This document shows, in pieces, positions 26,867 to 34,481 of a stretch of 44,244 nucleotides of DNA (position 1 is its first letter; each line of letters begins with the position of its first letter). This DNA is from CAVQGZ01 sp964356295. Its GTDB lineage: Bacteria; Actinomycetota; Actinomycetes; Jiangellales; Jiangellaceae. The stretch is from NCBI GenBank assembly GCA_964356295.1, contig CAYHHE010000016.1, positions 1-44,244 of the forward strand, read 5' to 3'. The translations under genes and the position numbers were made by a program. The notes beneath the pieces were generated by a model, which was not told where the DNA came from, did not search any database, and saw only the letters and a program-made list of their open reading frames with translations.

Positions 26867-27428
26867 CGGCCCCCGTCGGGATCGCGTCGACCTCCTCGTC
26901 CCGCGTGGGCCGGCGGGTGCGTGGGAGGTGCGGGACCGAGGCACGCAACCCGTGCTGGACGTAGCGCACCGCGACCGCAGCGAGGTCCTTGGCCGATGCA
27001 TCCGACGGCTCGGCGTCGGGCAGCTCCACCACCGGGATCCCGCCCAACGAGAGCGCCTGGGCCGCCGCGGAGCGGGCCAGCCCGATCACCGCGCCCCCGC
27101 GCCGGGCGAGCTGGGAGCCGGCCGTGCGCAGCCCGAGCGCCACGGCCACAGCGTCCGGCTCGACCAGCACGAGCACGTCCAGGCCACCGAACCGGCCGAC
27201 GCCGTCGTTGAGCGTGGCCAGCCAGTCCCGTTCGTCCGAGGAGTCCAGCAGCTCGAACCGGGCGTTGGGTCCGAGCACGTCAGCCAGGCGGGTACCCGAG
27301 GCCACCCGGGTGTACCCGTCCGCGATGAGAACCCTCGCTCCGTTGGCGACCAGGAGCCGGGACAGCGCGGACCCCACAGTCGTGGCGCCGCCGACCACCA
27401 GAGCGATCCGACCCGTCAGCGACTCCAT
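26856..27428 (-). CDS. Short SDR-like Rossmann protein lacking the catalytic triad
   Basis: 190 residues. The N-terminus (GRIALVVGGATTVGSALSRL) is an SDR-type nucleotide-binding turn, followed by ADG and LDSSD segments at the places where SDRs contact the cofactor. The central strand reads LDVLVLVEPD instead of NNAG, and no Ser-Tyr-x-x-x-Lys set is seen. The protein is also about 60 residues short of a classical SDR. It may be a degenerate or non-catalytic relative. ATG at 27428 has a good AGGAGG. Divergent from the MDMPI/SCP gene, and its 3' end overlaps purL. Confidence 0.65.
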   Translation of the reverse strand: MESLTGRIALVVGGATTVGSALSRLLVANGARVLIADGYTRVASGTRLADVLGPNARFELLDSSDERDWLATLNDGVGRFGGLDVLVLVEPDAVAVALGLRTAGSQLARRGGAVIGLARSAAAQALSLGGIPVVELPDAEPSDASAKDLAAVAVRYVQHGLRASVPHLPRTRRPTRDEEVDAIPTGAVSR

Positions 27429-27544
27429 CGGCCACCTCCTGCCGACGTGGTGTGCCTGTCTCTACTCCGGCCAGTGATACGAATTGAGGGGCCGTTGGAC
27501 CTTGACAACGGTGCCTCATGTCCGGCCCTTGCACAAGGGATAGA

Positions 27545-27550
27545 TAGGGT
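27545..27550 (+). promoter_or_regulatory. Probable -10 box of the MDMPI/SCP gene (leaderless)
   Basis: TAGGGT lies 6 bases before the GTG at 27557. A TTGACA occurs at 27502-27507, but it is too far away to be its -35. Confidence 0.35.
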
Positions 27551-27556
27551 CCGGCT

Positions 27557-28345
27557 GTGGCGACCCGCCGTCCTGCGGTGCAGGACACCGTCGCGGTGCT
27601 GCAGGCCTGCGTCCACGGTGTCGGTGATGCCCTCACCGGGCTCGGGTCGGCCGATCTTGCTGCGCCCAGCGTGCTGCCGGGCTGGACCGTCCGCGACCTG
27701 GGGGCCCACCTGGTGGTCGTCGCGGACTCGGTGCGCCATCTCGAGCCGCGCCCCGCCGGGGCGCAGGTGCTCTCGATCGGTGACTACCTCGCCGGCTACC
27801 CGGAGCGGGCCGCGCGGATCGACGCGCTCACCCAGCAGGCCGCGGCCGACATCGGCGACCGTCCCCAGGCCCTGCCGCAGGCCTTCAGGGACCGCTGGGG
27901 TGAGGCCTGGGTGCATCTGGAGTCCCTCGGGCCGGTCACGAAGGTCGCCGCCCGGCGTGGCCCGATCACGCTCGCCGACTTCCTGCTCACCCGGGTGATC
28001 GAGATGGTCGTCCACGCCGACGACCTCACCCGGTCGCGTCCGGGCACCGAGAGCCCGGCCCTTCCCCCGCAGGCGGTGCCCCTGGTCGCCCGAACCCTGC
28101 TGGGGGTGCTGGCCGAACGCCACCCCGGGAGGAGCGTCGAGGTGCGGGTCCCGCCGGTAGCGGCCGTGCAGTGCATGCCCGGCCCTCGGCACCGCCGTGG
28201 CACCCCGCCTGCGGTGGTCGAGACCGACCCGATGACCTGGATCCGGCTGGCGTCCGGTCGGGTGACCTGGGCCGACGCGGTCGCCAGCTCGGTCAGCGCG
28301 TCGGGGGAACGCTGCGACCTGTCCGGGGTCCTGCCCCTGCTGTGA
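27557..28345 (+). CDS. Maleylpyruvate isomerase N-terminal / sterol carrier family protein
   Basis: 262 residues. Residues about 10-160 form the DinB-like four-helix bundle of mycothiol-dependent maleylpyruvate isomerases, with the metal-type histidines His51 (LPGWTVRDLGAHLV) and His153 (RVIEMVVHADDL). The rest is an SCP2-like fold often annotated as a sterol carrier domain (WIRLASGRVTWADAV near the end). This gene sits between purL and purF in many actinobacteria, but no purine role is proven. Mycothiol dependence and substrate are inferences from family only. The GTG start has a -10-like TAGGGT 6 bases upstream. Confidence 0.8.
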   Translation: MATRRPAVQDTVAVLQACVHGVGDALTGLGSADLAAPSVLPGWTVRDLGAHLVVVADSVRHLEPRPAGAQVLSIGDYLAGYPERAARIDALTQQAAADIGDRPQALPQAFRDRWGEAWVHLESLGPVTKVAARRGPITLADFLLTRVIEMVVHADDLTRSRPGTESPALPPQAVPLVARTLLGVLAERHPGRSVEVRVPPVAAVQCMPGPRHRRGTPPAVVETDPMTWIRLASGRVTWADAVASSVSASGERCDLSGVLPLL

Positions 28346-28381
28346 CGACCCGGTTCTTGCGACCGGCCGGTACCGCTGGAC

Positions 28382-29002
28382 CTACGACACCGACCGGACC
28401 CACTCGTTGCCCTGCAGACGGAACCCCATCCGCTCCAGATAGGGGTCGTCGTCGGCCATCGTCGGGGGCGCCACGACGAGGTGGTAGCCGTGGTCGGCGA
28501 ACCATCCGCTGCGCTCGAAGACGAACTCGCCCGGGGTGAAGTCGCGGTACCGCGGGGTCACGTAGTCCAGCTGTAGCCGCGCGACGCCGGGACCGCCGTC
28601 GACCAGCAGCACCACTCCCGCCGTCTCGTCCCCCCGCAGCACCAGGAAGGCTGTCGCCCCCGCAGCGGCCGGGTCGTACATGAAGCCTGGGTTGAAGCGC
28701 CGGATGTCGTCCTCGTGCACACGCATGAGGTGCCGCAGGTACTCGTCACGAGGATCCACCTCAAGCAGCGTGTAGCCCTCCGCGTGCAGCGCCGAGCGCA
28801 GCCGGCCCATCTGGACGATGTTGATGACCACGATGGCCGCGTTCATCGTGACCATCGGCCAGACCATGATCAGCGCGTTGTAGACGACGAGCACGACCGC
28901 GGCCATGGTGTTGAGCACGCGCAGTCGCAGCACCCGGGTCTGCAGCAGCGAGACGATCAGCATGACCGAGCCGGTCCAGCCCATCACCTCCACCCACGGC
29001 AT
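28382..29002 (-). CDS. YgjV-like inner membrane protein fused to a GNAT-like domain
   Basis: 206 residues. The N-terminal 75 residues have three hydrophobic helices (MGWTGSVMLIVSLLQ, MAAVVLVVYNALIMVWP, NAAIVVINIVQM), as in YgjV/MGV-type membrane proteins. The C-terminal part (FLVLRGDETAGVVLLVDG, LQLDYVTPRYRDFTPGEFVF, FADHGYHLVVAPP, YLERMGFRLQGNEWVRSV) reads like an acetyltransferase fold with its final GF strand. Whether it binds acetyl-CoA cannot be seen. ATG at 29002 has TAGCCT 7 bases upstream and no Shine-Dalgarno sequence. Start codons further upstream would run into the hairpin at 29037 and are rejected. Confidence 0.7.
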   Translation of the reverse strand: MPWVEVMGWTGSVMLIVSLLQTRVLRLRVLNTMAAVVLVVYNALIMVWPMVTMNAAIVVINIVQMGRLRSALHAEGYTLLEVDPRDEYLRHLMRVHEDDIRRFNPGFMYDPAAAGATAFLVLRGDETAGVVLLVDGGPGVARLQLDYVTPRYRDFTPGEFVFERSGWFADHGYHLVVAPPTMADDDPYLERMGFRLQGNEWVRSVS

Positions 29003-29036
29003 GGTGGGAAGGCTAGACGGGCACGGCGTGCGCGCC

Positions 29037-29120
29037 GCACACACATAGTGCCCCGGGCCAGGTCGGCGACCTGGGGTTTCGTGACCGTCGACACGTCGGC
29101 GAGGGCCACTATGTGTGTGG
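29037..29120. repeat. Long inverted repeat with CACATAGTG ends
   Basis: Bases 29037-29050 and 29107-29120 are inverted copies (13 of 14 match; CACACACATAGTG against CACTATGTGTGTG). Inside is a smaller hairpin CCAGGTC-GGC-GACCTGG. It lies between two genes on the minus strand, upstream of the YgjV-like gene and downstream of the MaoC-like gene. The sequence is unrelated to the TGATCACGT elements. A single similar half (CTATGTGTGAG) occurs near 39768. Confidence 0.6.
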
Positions 29121-29162
29121 AGCGTGACGCACCGGGCTCCCGGCAGCCCCTGCCGGTTCAGC

Positions 29163-30083
29163 TCAGCCGGGCAACGCGCGCAGGCGACCACCGAAGTGTG
29201 GCTTGCCGCCCCACAGCGCCAGGAACGCCGTCTCGGACCCGCGCGTGGCTGCCAGGATCCGCACTCGCGACGGGAGCATCACCGGGCGCCGGTAGGACAC
29301 CTCGACGTGACGCCGACCCCGTTCCGGGGTCTCGTCGACGCCGAGAAGCGCCAGGGACCGCGGCAGAGTCCACCAACCGTGGGCGATCGCTCGGGCGAAC
29401 CCGAACGGTCGGGCGGTCCAGGCGTGCAGGTGGATCGGGTTGAGGTCGCCGCTGACCCGGGCGTAGGCGCGCCCGATACCCTCCCTGGCCACCATCGTGG
29501 TGTCGACATCCCAGTCGCTGTCCGTGCCGAGCAGCGCCGGGGCGGCGGAGGGGTCCGAGCCGGCAGCGGCCTTGGACCGCGACAGGTTGACCATCCGGAC
29601 GGTCCAGGAGGCCTCGCCGGCCTCGCATCGCGACCACAGGTCGACCTCCAGCCCCGAGGGGGTGTGACGGGCGCCGTCGGCCCATGCCGCCACCCGCCAC
29701 GGGGTGTCCAGCGGCAGCCGGTTCTCGGTCCAGATCTCGCTGGCCACGTGGACCAACCCCAGGCCACTCACCGGCAGGCCACCCTGTCCGATCAGGTCGC
29801 GGAACAGTGCGAGGGAGACCAGCGCCGGGAACGTCAGCGGCAGCCGTGCCTCGCTGCCCACGATGTCGCGGTAGGCCGGCACCGAGTCCCGGGACGGGCT
29901 CCACTGCTCGACCTGCAGGCCATGCGGGGTGAGCGTGGTGGTGGCCTCGACTGGACCGGGCCGGTGCAGGAGCACCCGAGCGAAGGAGACGGTGCTCGGC
30001 GAGGGCCGTGCGACCCGGCGCAGGCCCGGCACAGGATGAGGGGGCGGTTCGGGCAGCGATCGCGGCCCGGCGGGATCGGTCAC
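29163..30083 (-). CDS. MaoC-like hotdog-fold hydratase
   Basis: 306 residues, about the length of a double-hotdog protein. The C-terminal half carries the hydratase motif YARVSGDLNPIHLHAW with the Asp/His pair used by MaoC and (R)-enoyl-CoA hydratases, followed by FGFARAIAHGWW. The N-terminal half looks like a degenerate hotdog without the catalytic motif. Family knowledge: acts on acyl-CoA thioesters; the substrate is unknown here. The GTG start has TACCGT (30095-30090) 6 bases upstream. It is divergent from purF through a 56-base shared promoter region. Confidence 0.82.
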   Translation of the reverse strand: MTDPAGPRSLPEPPPHPVPGLRRVARPSPSTVSFARVLLHRPGPVEATTTLTPHGLQVEQWSPSRDSVPAYRDIVGSEARLPLTFPALVSLALFRDLIGQGGLPVSGLGLVHVASEIWTENRLPLDTPWRVAAWADGARHTPSGLEVDLWSRCEAGEASWTVRMVNLSRSKAAAGSDPSAAPALLGTDSDWDVDTTMVAREGIGRAYARVSGDLNPIHLHAWTARPFGFARAIAHGWWTLPRSLALLGVDETPERGRRHVEVSYRRPVMLPSRVRILAATRGSETAFLALWGGKPHFGGRLRALPG

Positions 30084-30089
30084 TCCCCG

Positions 30090-30132
30090 ACGGTACGACG
30101 CCGGTCCGGCGCCGGCCCGCGTCGGCCTACAC
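30090..30132. promoter_or_regulatory. Divergent leaderless promoters of purF and the MaoC-like gene
   Basis: On the minus strand TACCGT (30095-30090) lies 6 bases before the MaoC-like GTG. On the plus strand TACACT (30127-30132) lies 7 bases before the purF GTG. Neither gene has a Shine-Dalgarno sequence. A GC-rich inverted repeat (GCCGG...CCGGC) lies between the two boxes. Confidence 0.45.
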
Positions 30133-30139
30133 TGCCCAG

Positions 30140-31708
30140 GTGCCGCGCGGCGACGGTCGGCTGACCCACGAGGTCGATCCCGATGACAGGCGCCCCCAGG
30201 ACGCCTGTGGGGTGTTCGGGGTCTGGGCCCCCGGCGAGGACGTCGCCAAGCTCACCTACTTCGGGCTGTACGGGCTGCAGCACCGCGGTCAGGAGTCGGC
30301 CGGCATCGCTGTCGGGGACGGTCAGGCGATCCTGGTCTACAAGGACATGGGCCTGGTGTCCCAGGTGTTCGACGAGCGGACGTTGTCGTCGCTGACCGGG
30401 CACGTCGCCGTGGGCCACACCCGCTACTCCACGACCGGGTCGAGCCGCTGGGAGAACGCCCAACCCACGCTGGCGGCCACCACCGAGGGAACCATCGCGT
30501 TGGCGCACAACGGTAACCTCACCAACGCCCACGAGCTGGTCGAGATCATCGCGTCCCGACCGGAGCGGGACACCTCCTCCAATGCGCTGCGCGCTGCCAC
30601 CACCACCGACACCGCCCTCATCACCGCGCTGCTCGGCAGCCATCCACACACGTCCCTCTTCGACGCCGCCGCCGAGGACCTCGCCCTGCTGCGAGGGGCG
30701 TTCTCGCTGGTGTTCTCCGACGAGACGACGCTCTTCGCCGCGCGCGACCCCCAAGGCATCCGTCCGCTCGTGCTCGGCCGGCTCGAACGCGGATGGGTCG
30801 CGGCCAGCGAGACCGCCGCGCTGGACATCGTCGGCGCCTCGCTAGTCCGGGAGGTCGAACCGGGCGAGCTGGTGGCTGTCGACGCCGGGGGTCTTCGGAC
30901 GCGGCGCTTCGCGCCGGCCGAGCCACACGGGTGCCTGTTCGAGTTCGTCTACCTCGCGCGGCCGGACACCGTGATCAGCAACCGGTCGGTGCACGCGGCA
31001 CGAGTCGAGGTCGGACGGCGCCTGGCCCGGGAGCACCCGGCCGACGCCGACATGGTCATCCCGGTGCCCGAGTCGGGCACCCCCGCGGCGGTCGGCTACG
31101 CCGAGGCCAGCGGCATCCCCTTCGGCACCGGACTGGTGAAGAACGCCTACGTCGGGCGGACGTTCATCCAGCCGAGCCAGACGATCCGCCAGCTCGGGAT
31201 CAGGCTCAAGCTGAACCCCCTGCGAGAGGTCATCGAGGGACGTCGGCTGGTGGTGGTGGACGACTCGATCGTGCGGGGCAACACCCAGCGGGCGCTGGTG
31301 CGCATGCTGCGCGAGGCCGGGGCCGCGCAGGTGCACGTGCGCATCTCCAGCCCCCCGGTCCGGTGGCCGTGCTTCTACGGCATCGACTTCGCCACCCGTG
31401 CCGAGCTCATCGCCAACGGCCTGCGCATCGACGACGTGCGCCGGCACATCGGCGCCGACAGCCTGGGCTACATCTCCCTCGCGGCCCTGGTGGAGGCAAC
31501 CGAGGTGCCGATGGAGCGGCTGTGTCGGGCCTGCTTCGACGGGGTCTACCCGGTGCCGCTGCCCGACGAGGCGTTGCGCGGCAAGCACGCTCTGGAGCAG
31601 CCCATGCTCCCGCTGGAGGACAACCCGCTGGGTCCCACCGACGCCGCGGACGGGCTGGCGGTACTTGTCGGCGGGGTCGGCGGGTCCGACGCGCTGAGCC
31701 ATCCATGA
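30140..31708 (+). CDS. purF: Amidophosphoribosyltransferase (Fe-S type)
   Basis: 522 residues. It commits PRPP to purine synthesis by making phosphoribosylamine from glutamine. Seen: a 22-residue propeptide ending before Cys23 (QDACGVFGVW), which becomes the N-terminal nucleophile; GLYGLQHRGQESAGI; the PRPP loop VVVDDSIVRGNTQ; and four cysteines at the places of the 4Fe-4S ligands of the Bacillus-type enzyme (Cys265, Cys411, Cys462, Cys465). The GTG start has TACACT 7 bases upstream. purM follows after 25 bases with its own -10-like box. Fe-S-type PurF is known to be oxygen sensitive. Confidence 0.96.
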   Translation: MPRGDGRLTHEVDPDDRRPQDACGVFGVWAPGEDVAKLTYFGLYGLQHRGQESAGIAVGDGQAILVYKDMGLVSQVFDERTLSSLTGHVAVGHTRYSTTGSSRWENAQPTLAATTEGTIALAHNGNLTNAHELVEIIASRPERDTSSNALRAATTTDTALITALLGSHPHTSLFDAAAEDLALLRGAFSLVFSDETTLFAARDPQGIRPLVLGRLERGWVAASETAALDIVGASLVREVEPGELVAVDAGGLRTRRFAPAEPHGCLFEFVYLARPDTVISNRSVHAARVEVGRRLAREHPADADMVIPVPESGTPAAVGYAEASGIPFGTGLVKNAYVGRTFIQPSQTIRQLGIRLKLNPLREVIEGRRLVVVDDSIVRGNTQRALVRMLREAGAAQVHVRISSPPVRWPCFYGIDFATRAELIANGLRIDDVRRHIGADSLGYISLAALVEATEVPMERLCRACFDGVYPVPLPDEALRGKHALEQPMLPLEDNPLGPTDAADGLAVLVGGVGGSDALSHP

Positions 31709-31719
31709 GCGGCGCCGAC

Positions 31720-31725
31720 TAGGGT
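31720..31725 (+). promoter_or_regulatory. Probable -10 box of purM (leaderless)
   Basis: TAGGGT sits in the short purF-purM gap, 8 bases before the purM GTG, so purM may have its own start besides read-through from purF. Confidence 0.35.
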
Positions 31726-31733
31726 CACCAGGC

Positions 31734-32837
31734 GTGCCGGCCGCCTCGGAGTCCCGCGCCGGCTCCGGCGCAGGGCAGGACGCCGCGCTCGGGATCACCT
31801 ACGCCGGATCCGGGGTCGACATCGAGGCCGGCGACCGGGCCGTCGACCTGATGAGGGCCAGCGTGGCAGCGGCGTCCAGGCCGGAGGTGGTGGGCGAGTT
31901 CGGCGGCTTCGCCGGGCTGTTCGACGCCTCGGCGCTGCGCTCGTTCATCCGCCCGCTGCTGGCGACCTCGACCGACGGGGTAGGCACCAAGGTGGTGATC
32001 GCCCAGCGGATGGGCGTGCACGACACCATCGGACGTGACCTGGTCGGCATGCTCGTCGACGACGTCGTGGTGTGCGGGGCGGAGCCGCTGTTCGTCACCG
32101 ACTACATCGCCTGCGGACGGGTGGAGCCAGAGCGGATCGCATCCATCGTGTCCGGAGTGGCCGAGGGCTGCCGGCTGGCCGGGGCCGCGCTCATCGGCGG
32201 CGAGACTGCCGAGCACCCCGGGCTGCTGGCCGCCGACGAGTACGACATCGCCGGGGCCACGACCGGTGTCGTGGAGGCCGCCGATGTGCGCGGGCCGCAC
32301 CGGGTGAGCCCTGGTGACGCCGTGGTCGCCATGGCCAGCAGCGGCCTGCACTCCAACGGCTACTCCCTGGCCCGCCGGGTCTTCTTCGACGTTGCCGGCT
32401 GGGACCTCGACCGGGACGTCCCCGACCTCGGACGCACGCTGGGCGAGGAGCTCCTCGAGCCGACCCGGATCTACGCCGTGGACTGCCTGGCGCTCGCCCG
32501 CGCCCTGGACGTGCACGCGATGGCGCACATCACCGGCGGCGGGCTGGCCGCGAACCTTCACCGGGTGCTGCCCGAGGGCACCGTGGCACTGCTCGACCGG
32601 TCGACCTGGACCCCGCCACCGATCTTCACGGTGATGGGCGACCTCGGGGTCACCCAGCACGAGCTCGAGCGCACCTTCAACGTCGGGGTCGGCATGGCGG
32701 TGGTGCTGCCGGAGCACGACGTCGAGCCGGCGCTGCGGCTGCTGGCCTCACGGCAGGTGCCGGCCTGGCGCCTGGGCAGCGTCGTGGCCGACCGCGAGGG
32801 CACCACCTGCTTGGTCGGAGCCCACCCCTCGGGCTGA
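31734..32837 (+). CDS. purM: Phosphoribosylformylglycinamidine cyclo-ligase (AIR synthetase)
   Basis: 367 residues. It closes FGAM to aminoimidazole ribotide with ATP, fifth step of IMP synthesis. Seen: ITYAGSGVDIEAGDRAVDL at the N-terminus, LLATSTDGVGTKVVIA, GRDLVGMLVDDVVVCGAEPLF, ALIGGETAEHPGL, and MASSGLHSNGYSLARR. GTG at 31734 lies 25 bases after purF. The last 90 bases overlap the 3' end of the convergent acyltransferase gene, an unusually long overlap. Confidence 0.96.
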   Translation: MPAASESRAGSGAGQDAALGITYAGSGVDIEAGDRAVDLMRASVAAASRPEVVGEFGGFAGLFDASALRSFIRPLLATSTDGVGTKVVIAQRMGVHDTIGRDLVGMLVDDVVVCGAEPLFVTDYIACGRVEPERIASIVSGVAEGCRLAGAALIGGETAEHPGLLAADEYDIAGATTGVVEAADVRGPHRVSPGDAVVAMASSGLHSNGYSLARRVFFDVAGWDLDRDVPDLGRTLGEELLEPTRIYAVDCLALARALDVHAMAHITGGGLAANLHRVLPEGTVALLDRSTWTPPPIFTVMGDLGVTQHELERTFNVGVGMAVVLPEHDVEPALRLLASRQVPAWRLGSVVADREGTTCLVGAHPSG

Positions 32838-34133
32838 TCCGTCCGTGTGCGCGGCGCCCGCGGTCGCCCGCCACCCGCCGAGCAGGAGCAGCAGCAGCAC
32901 GAGACTGGACGAGGGCAGGCCGAGGAGCCCGTCGCCCAGCCAGGTGGCGAACCCGGTCTGGGACAGGGCGACGATCGCCATGGACGTGACCACCCCCGCC
33001 ACCACCGGCGGCACGACGGACGGCCGCAGCTGCCCAGTGCGAGCGCGCAGCCACCGGCTCGCTCGACCCATGGGCCCGGCGAGGAGCCACGCGGTGGTCA
33101 GCACCAGGAGAGCGACCGTGACGTGCAGTAGCCACCACGATGGCGCAAGCGGCGCAGGCCCGATCGAGAAGACCCAGGCCAGGCCGATCACAGCAGCCAC
33201 CAGTGGGATGTGCCACAGGTACACCTCGACGGCGCGCGACCCCCAGGCGGCTACGACCAGCCACGCCTTCTGCGAGGTCAGCAGCCGGGCCAGCAGCGGC
33301 CACAGCGCTGCCAGCAGCAACACCTGGGCCAGGCCGAAGCAGGCCAGCACCAGCGTGGGCGGCGACAGGTTCGACAGGCCCTCGTCGTTGGCCATCGACA
33401 CCATCGAACTCGAGTACGGTCCGAGGACGGCCAGCCCGAACGCGACGGCCAGTGCGCTGGCCGCGGAGAGCAGCAGGCGGGCGGTTGGCTGGCGCCGCAG
33501 GGACGGCAGACAGTACCCGAGCTGGTGGATCCACCCCCACACCAGCAGCCAGTTCAGCCAGCCGACGAGCGGCTCCACCTGCCAGCGGACCGCGTCGACG
33601 GCCAGGATGACAACCAGTCCCAGGCCCAGGGTCATCAGCGGGCGGGACGCCCAGCGGGCGGTCACCGGGACGGCGATCACGATGATGCCGTACACCCCGA
33701 GGAACCACAGCAGCTGCGCGAGGTAGCGGCCCACCACCTCGACGGGCGTGAACATCAGGGCCAGCGGCAGCATCAGCGCTGTCCACGCCGAGGCGTAGAC
33801 GACCGCTGGGGCGGCGAGTCGGCTGATGCGCCGCCGCACGAACGCGCCGGCATCCTCGCTGCGCTGCCAGGATGCGCGGTTGCTCACGGCACCTGCGGCG
33901 AAGAACAGCGGGAGCACCTGCATGAGCCAGGTGACCCAGCGCAGGTTCGGCCGCAGGTCGAGGACGTTGGCCGGTTCACCCGTGCTGACATCCCACGCGA
34001 GCGCATGCGCCACGACCACGACGAGCAGCGCGTACCCCTTGACCAGGTCCAGCACCCGGTCGCGGGGCGGCCCGGAGTCCGCAGGCCCCGACGCACGTAG
34101 GCGGCCAGGCTGTCGACTGCCCGGGCCGCTCAC
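32748..34133 (-). CDS. Acyltransferase family 3 membrane protein
   Basis: 461 residues with about ten membrane helices, in the acyltransferase-3/OafA family. Seen: RDRVLDLVKGYALLVVVVAHAL, whose His is the family catalytic histidine position, then LPLFFAAGAVSNRAS and the internal Arg-rich VRRRISRLAAPAVVYA segment. Family knowledge: such proteins O-acylate extracellular polysaccharides, lipids or peptidoglycan; the target here is unknown. The GTG start at 34133 has the -10-like GACGCT 6 bases upstream. Its hydrophilic C-terminal tail (about 30 residues, ARGVGSDQAGGALAVG) is encoded within the overlap with purM. Confidence 0.8.
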   Translation of the reverse strand: MSGPGSRQPGRLRASGPADSGPPRDRVLDLVKGYALLVVVVAHALAWDVSTGEPANVLDLRPNLRWVTWLMQVLPLFFAAGAVSNRASWQRSEDAGAFVRRRISRLAAPAVVYASAWTALMLPLALMFTPVEVVGRYLAQLLWFLGVYGIIVIAVPVTARWASRPLMTLGLGLVVILAVDAVRWQVEPLVGWLNWLLVWGWIHQLGYCLPSLRRQPTARLLLSAASALAVAFGLAVLGPYSSSMVSMANDEGLSNLSPPTLVLACFGLAQVLLLAALWPLLARLLTSQKAWLVVAAWGSRAVEVYLWHIPLVAAVIGLAWVFSIGPAPLAPSWWLLHVTVALLVLTTAWLLAGPMGRASRWLRARTGQLRPSVVPPVVAGVVTSMAIVALSQTGFATWLGDGLLGLPSSSLVLLLLLLGGWRATAGAAHTDGSARGVGSDQAGGALAVGHDAAQAPGRHLP

Positions 34134-34144
34134 GATCTCAGCGT

Positions 34145-34162
34145 CCGCCGCGATCGCGGCGG
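34145..34162. repeat. Perfect 18-bp palindrome centred on GCGATCGC
   Basis: CCGCCGCGATCGCGGCGG is a loop-free perfect palindrome in the 69-base gap between DUF3073 and the acyltransferase gene. It could be a dimeric-protein site or a structural element, or chance in GC-rich DNA. Confidence 0.4.
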
Positions 34163-34202
34163 CGCAAGTGCCGGTGGTCCTGGCGGCTGAGGGCCGTCCG
34201 GG

Positions 34203-34394
34203 TCAGCGCCGGCTGTAGTCGTCCTCGTCGTCGAGGTAGTCCTCGACGTCGGCCAGGTCGGTGTCGCTGAGGTTCTCCTCGTCGCCGCTCCCGGACAACT
34301 CACGCTGCAATGCGGTGAGGTCGGTGTCCAGCGTCTGGTACTTCAGCTTGCGGGCGACCTTTGTCTGCTTGGCCTTGGCTCGTCCCCGGCCCAT
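34203..34394 (-). CDS. DUF3073 domain-containing protein
   Basis: 63 residues. The N-terminus MGRGRAKAKQTKVARKLKY is the hallmark of DUF3073, followed by an acidic tail (DLADVEDYLDDEDDYSRR). It is a small highly charged protein conserved in actinobacteria beside the purine genes and of unknown function; nucleic-acid binding is only a guess from the basic N-terminus. ATG at 34394 has GAGGGGG upstream. An in-frame earlier ATG at 34418 would add residues without family support. Confidence 0.9.
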   Translation of the reverse strand: MGRGRAKAKQTKVARKLKYQTLDTDLTALQRELSGSGDEENLSDTDLADVEDYLDDEDDYSRR

Positions 34395-34481
34395 GGGGTT
34401 CGACCCCCTCGCGCACATGCGGGGCGGCCGATGAAGCGCGCCCTCGATCTGTCAGTCTGTCGTGGGTCTAACGGTACAACG

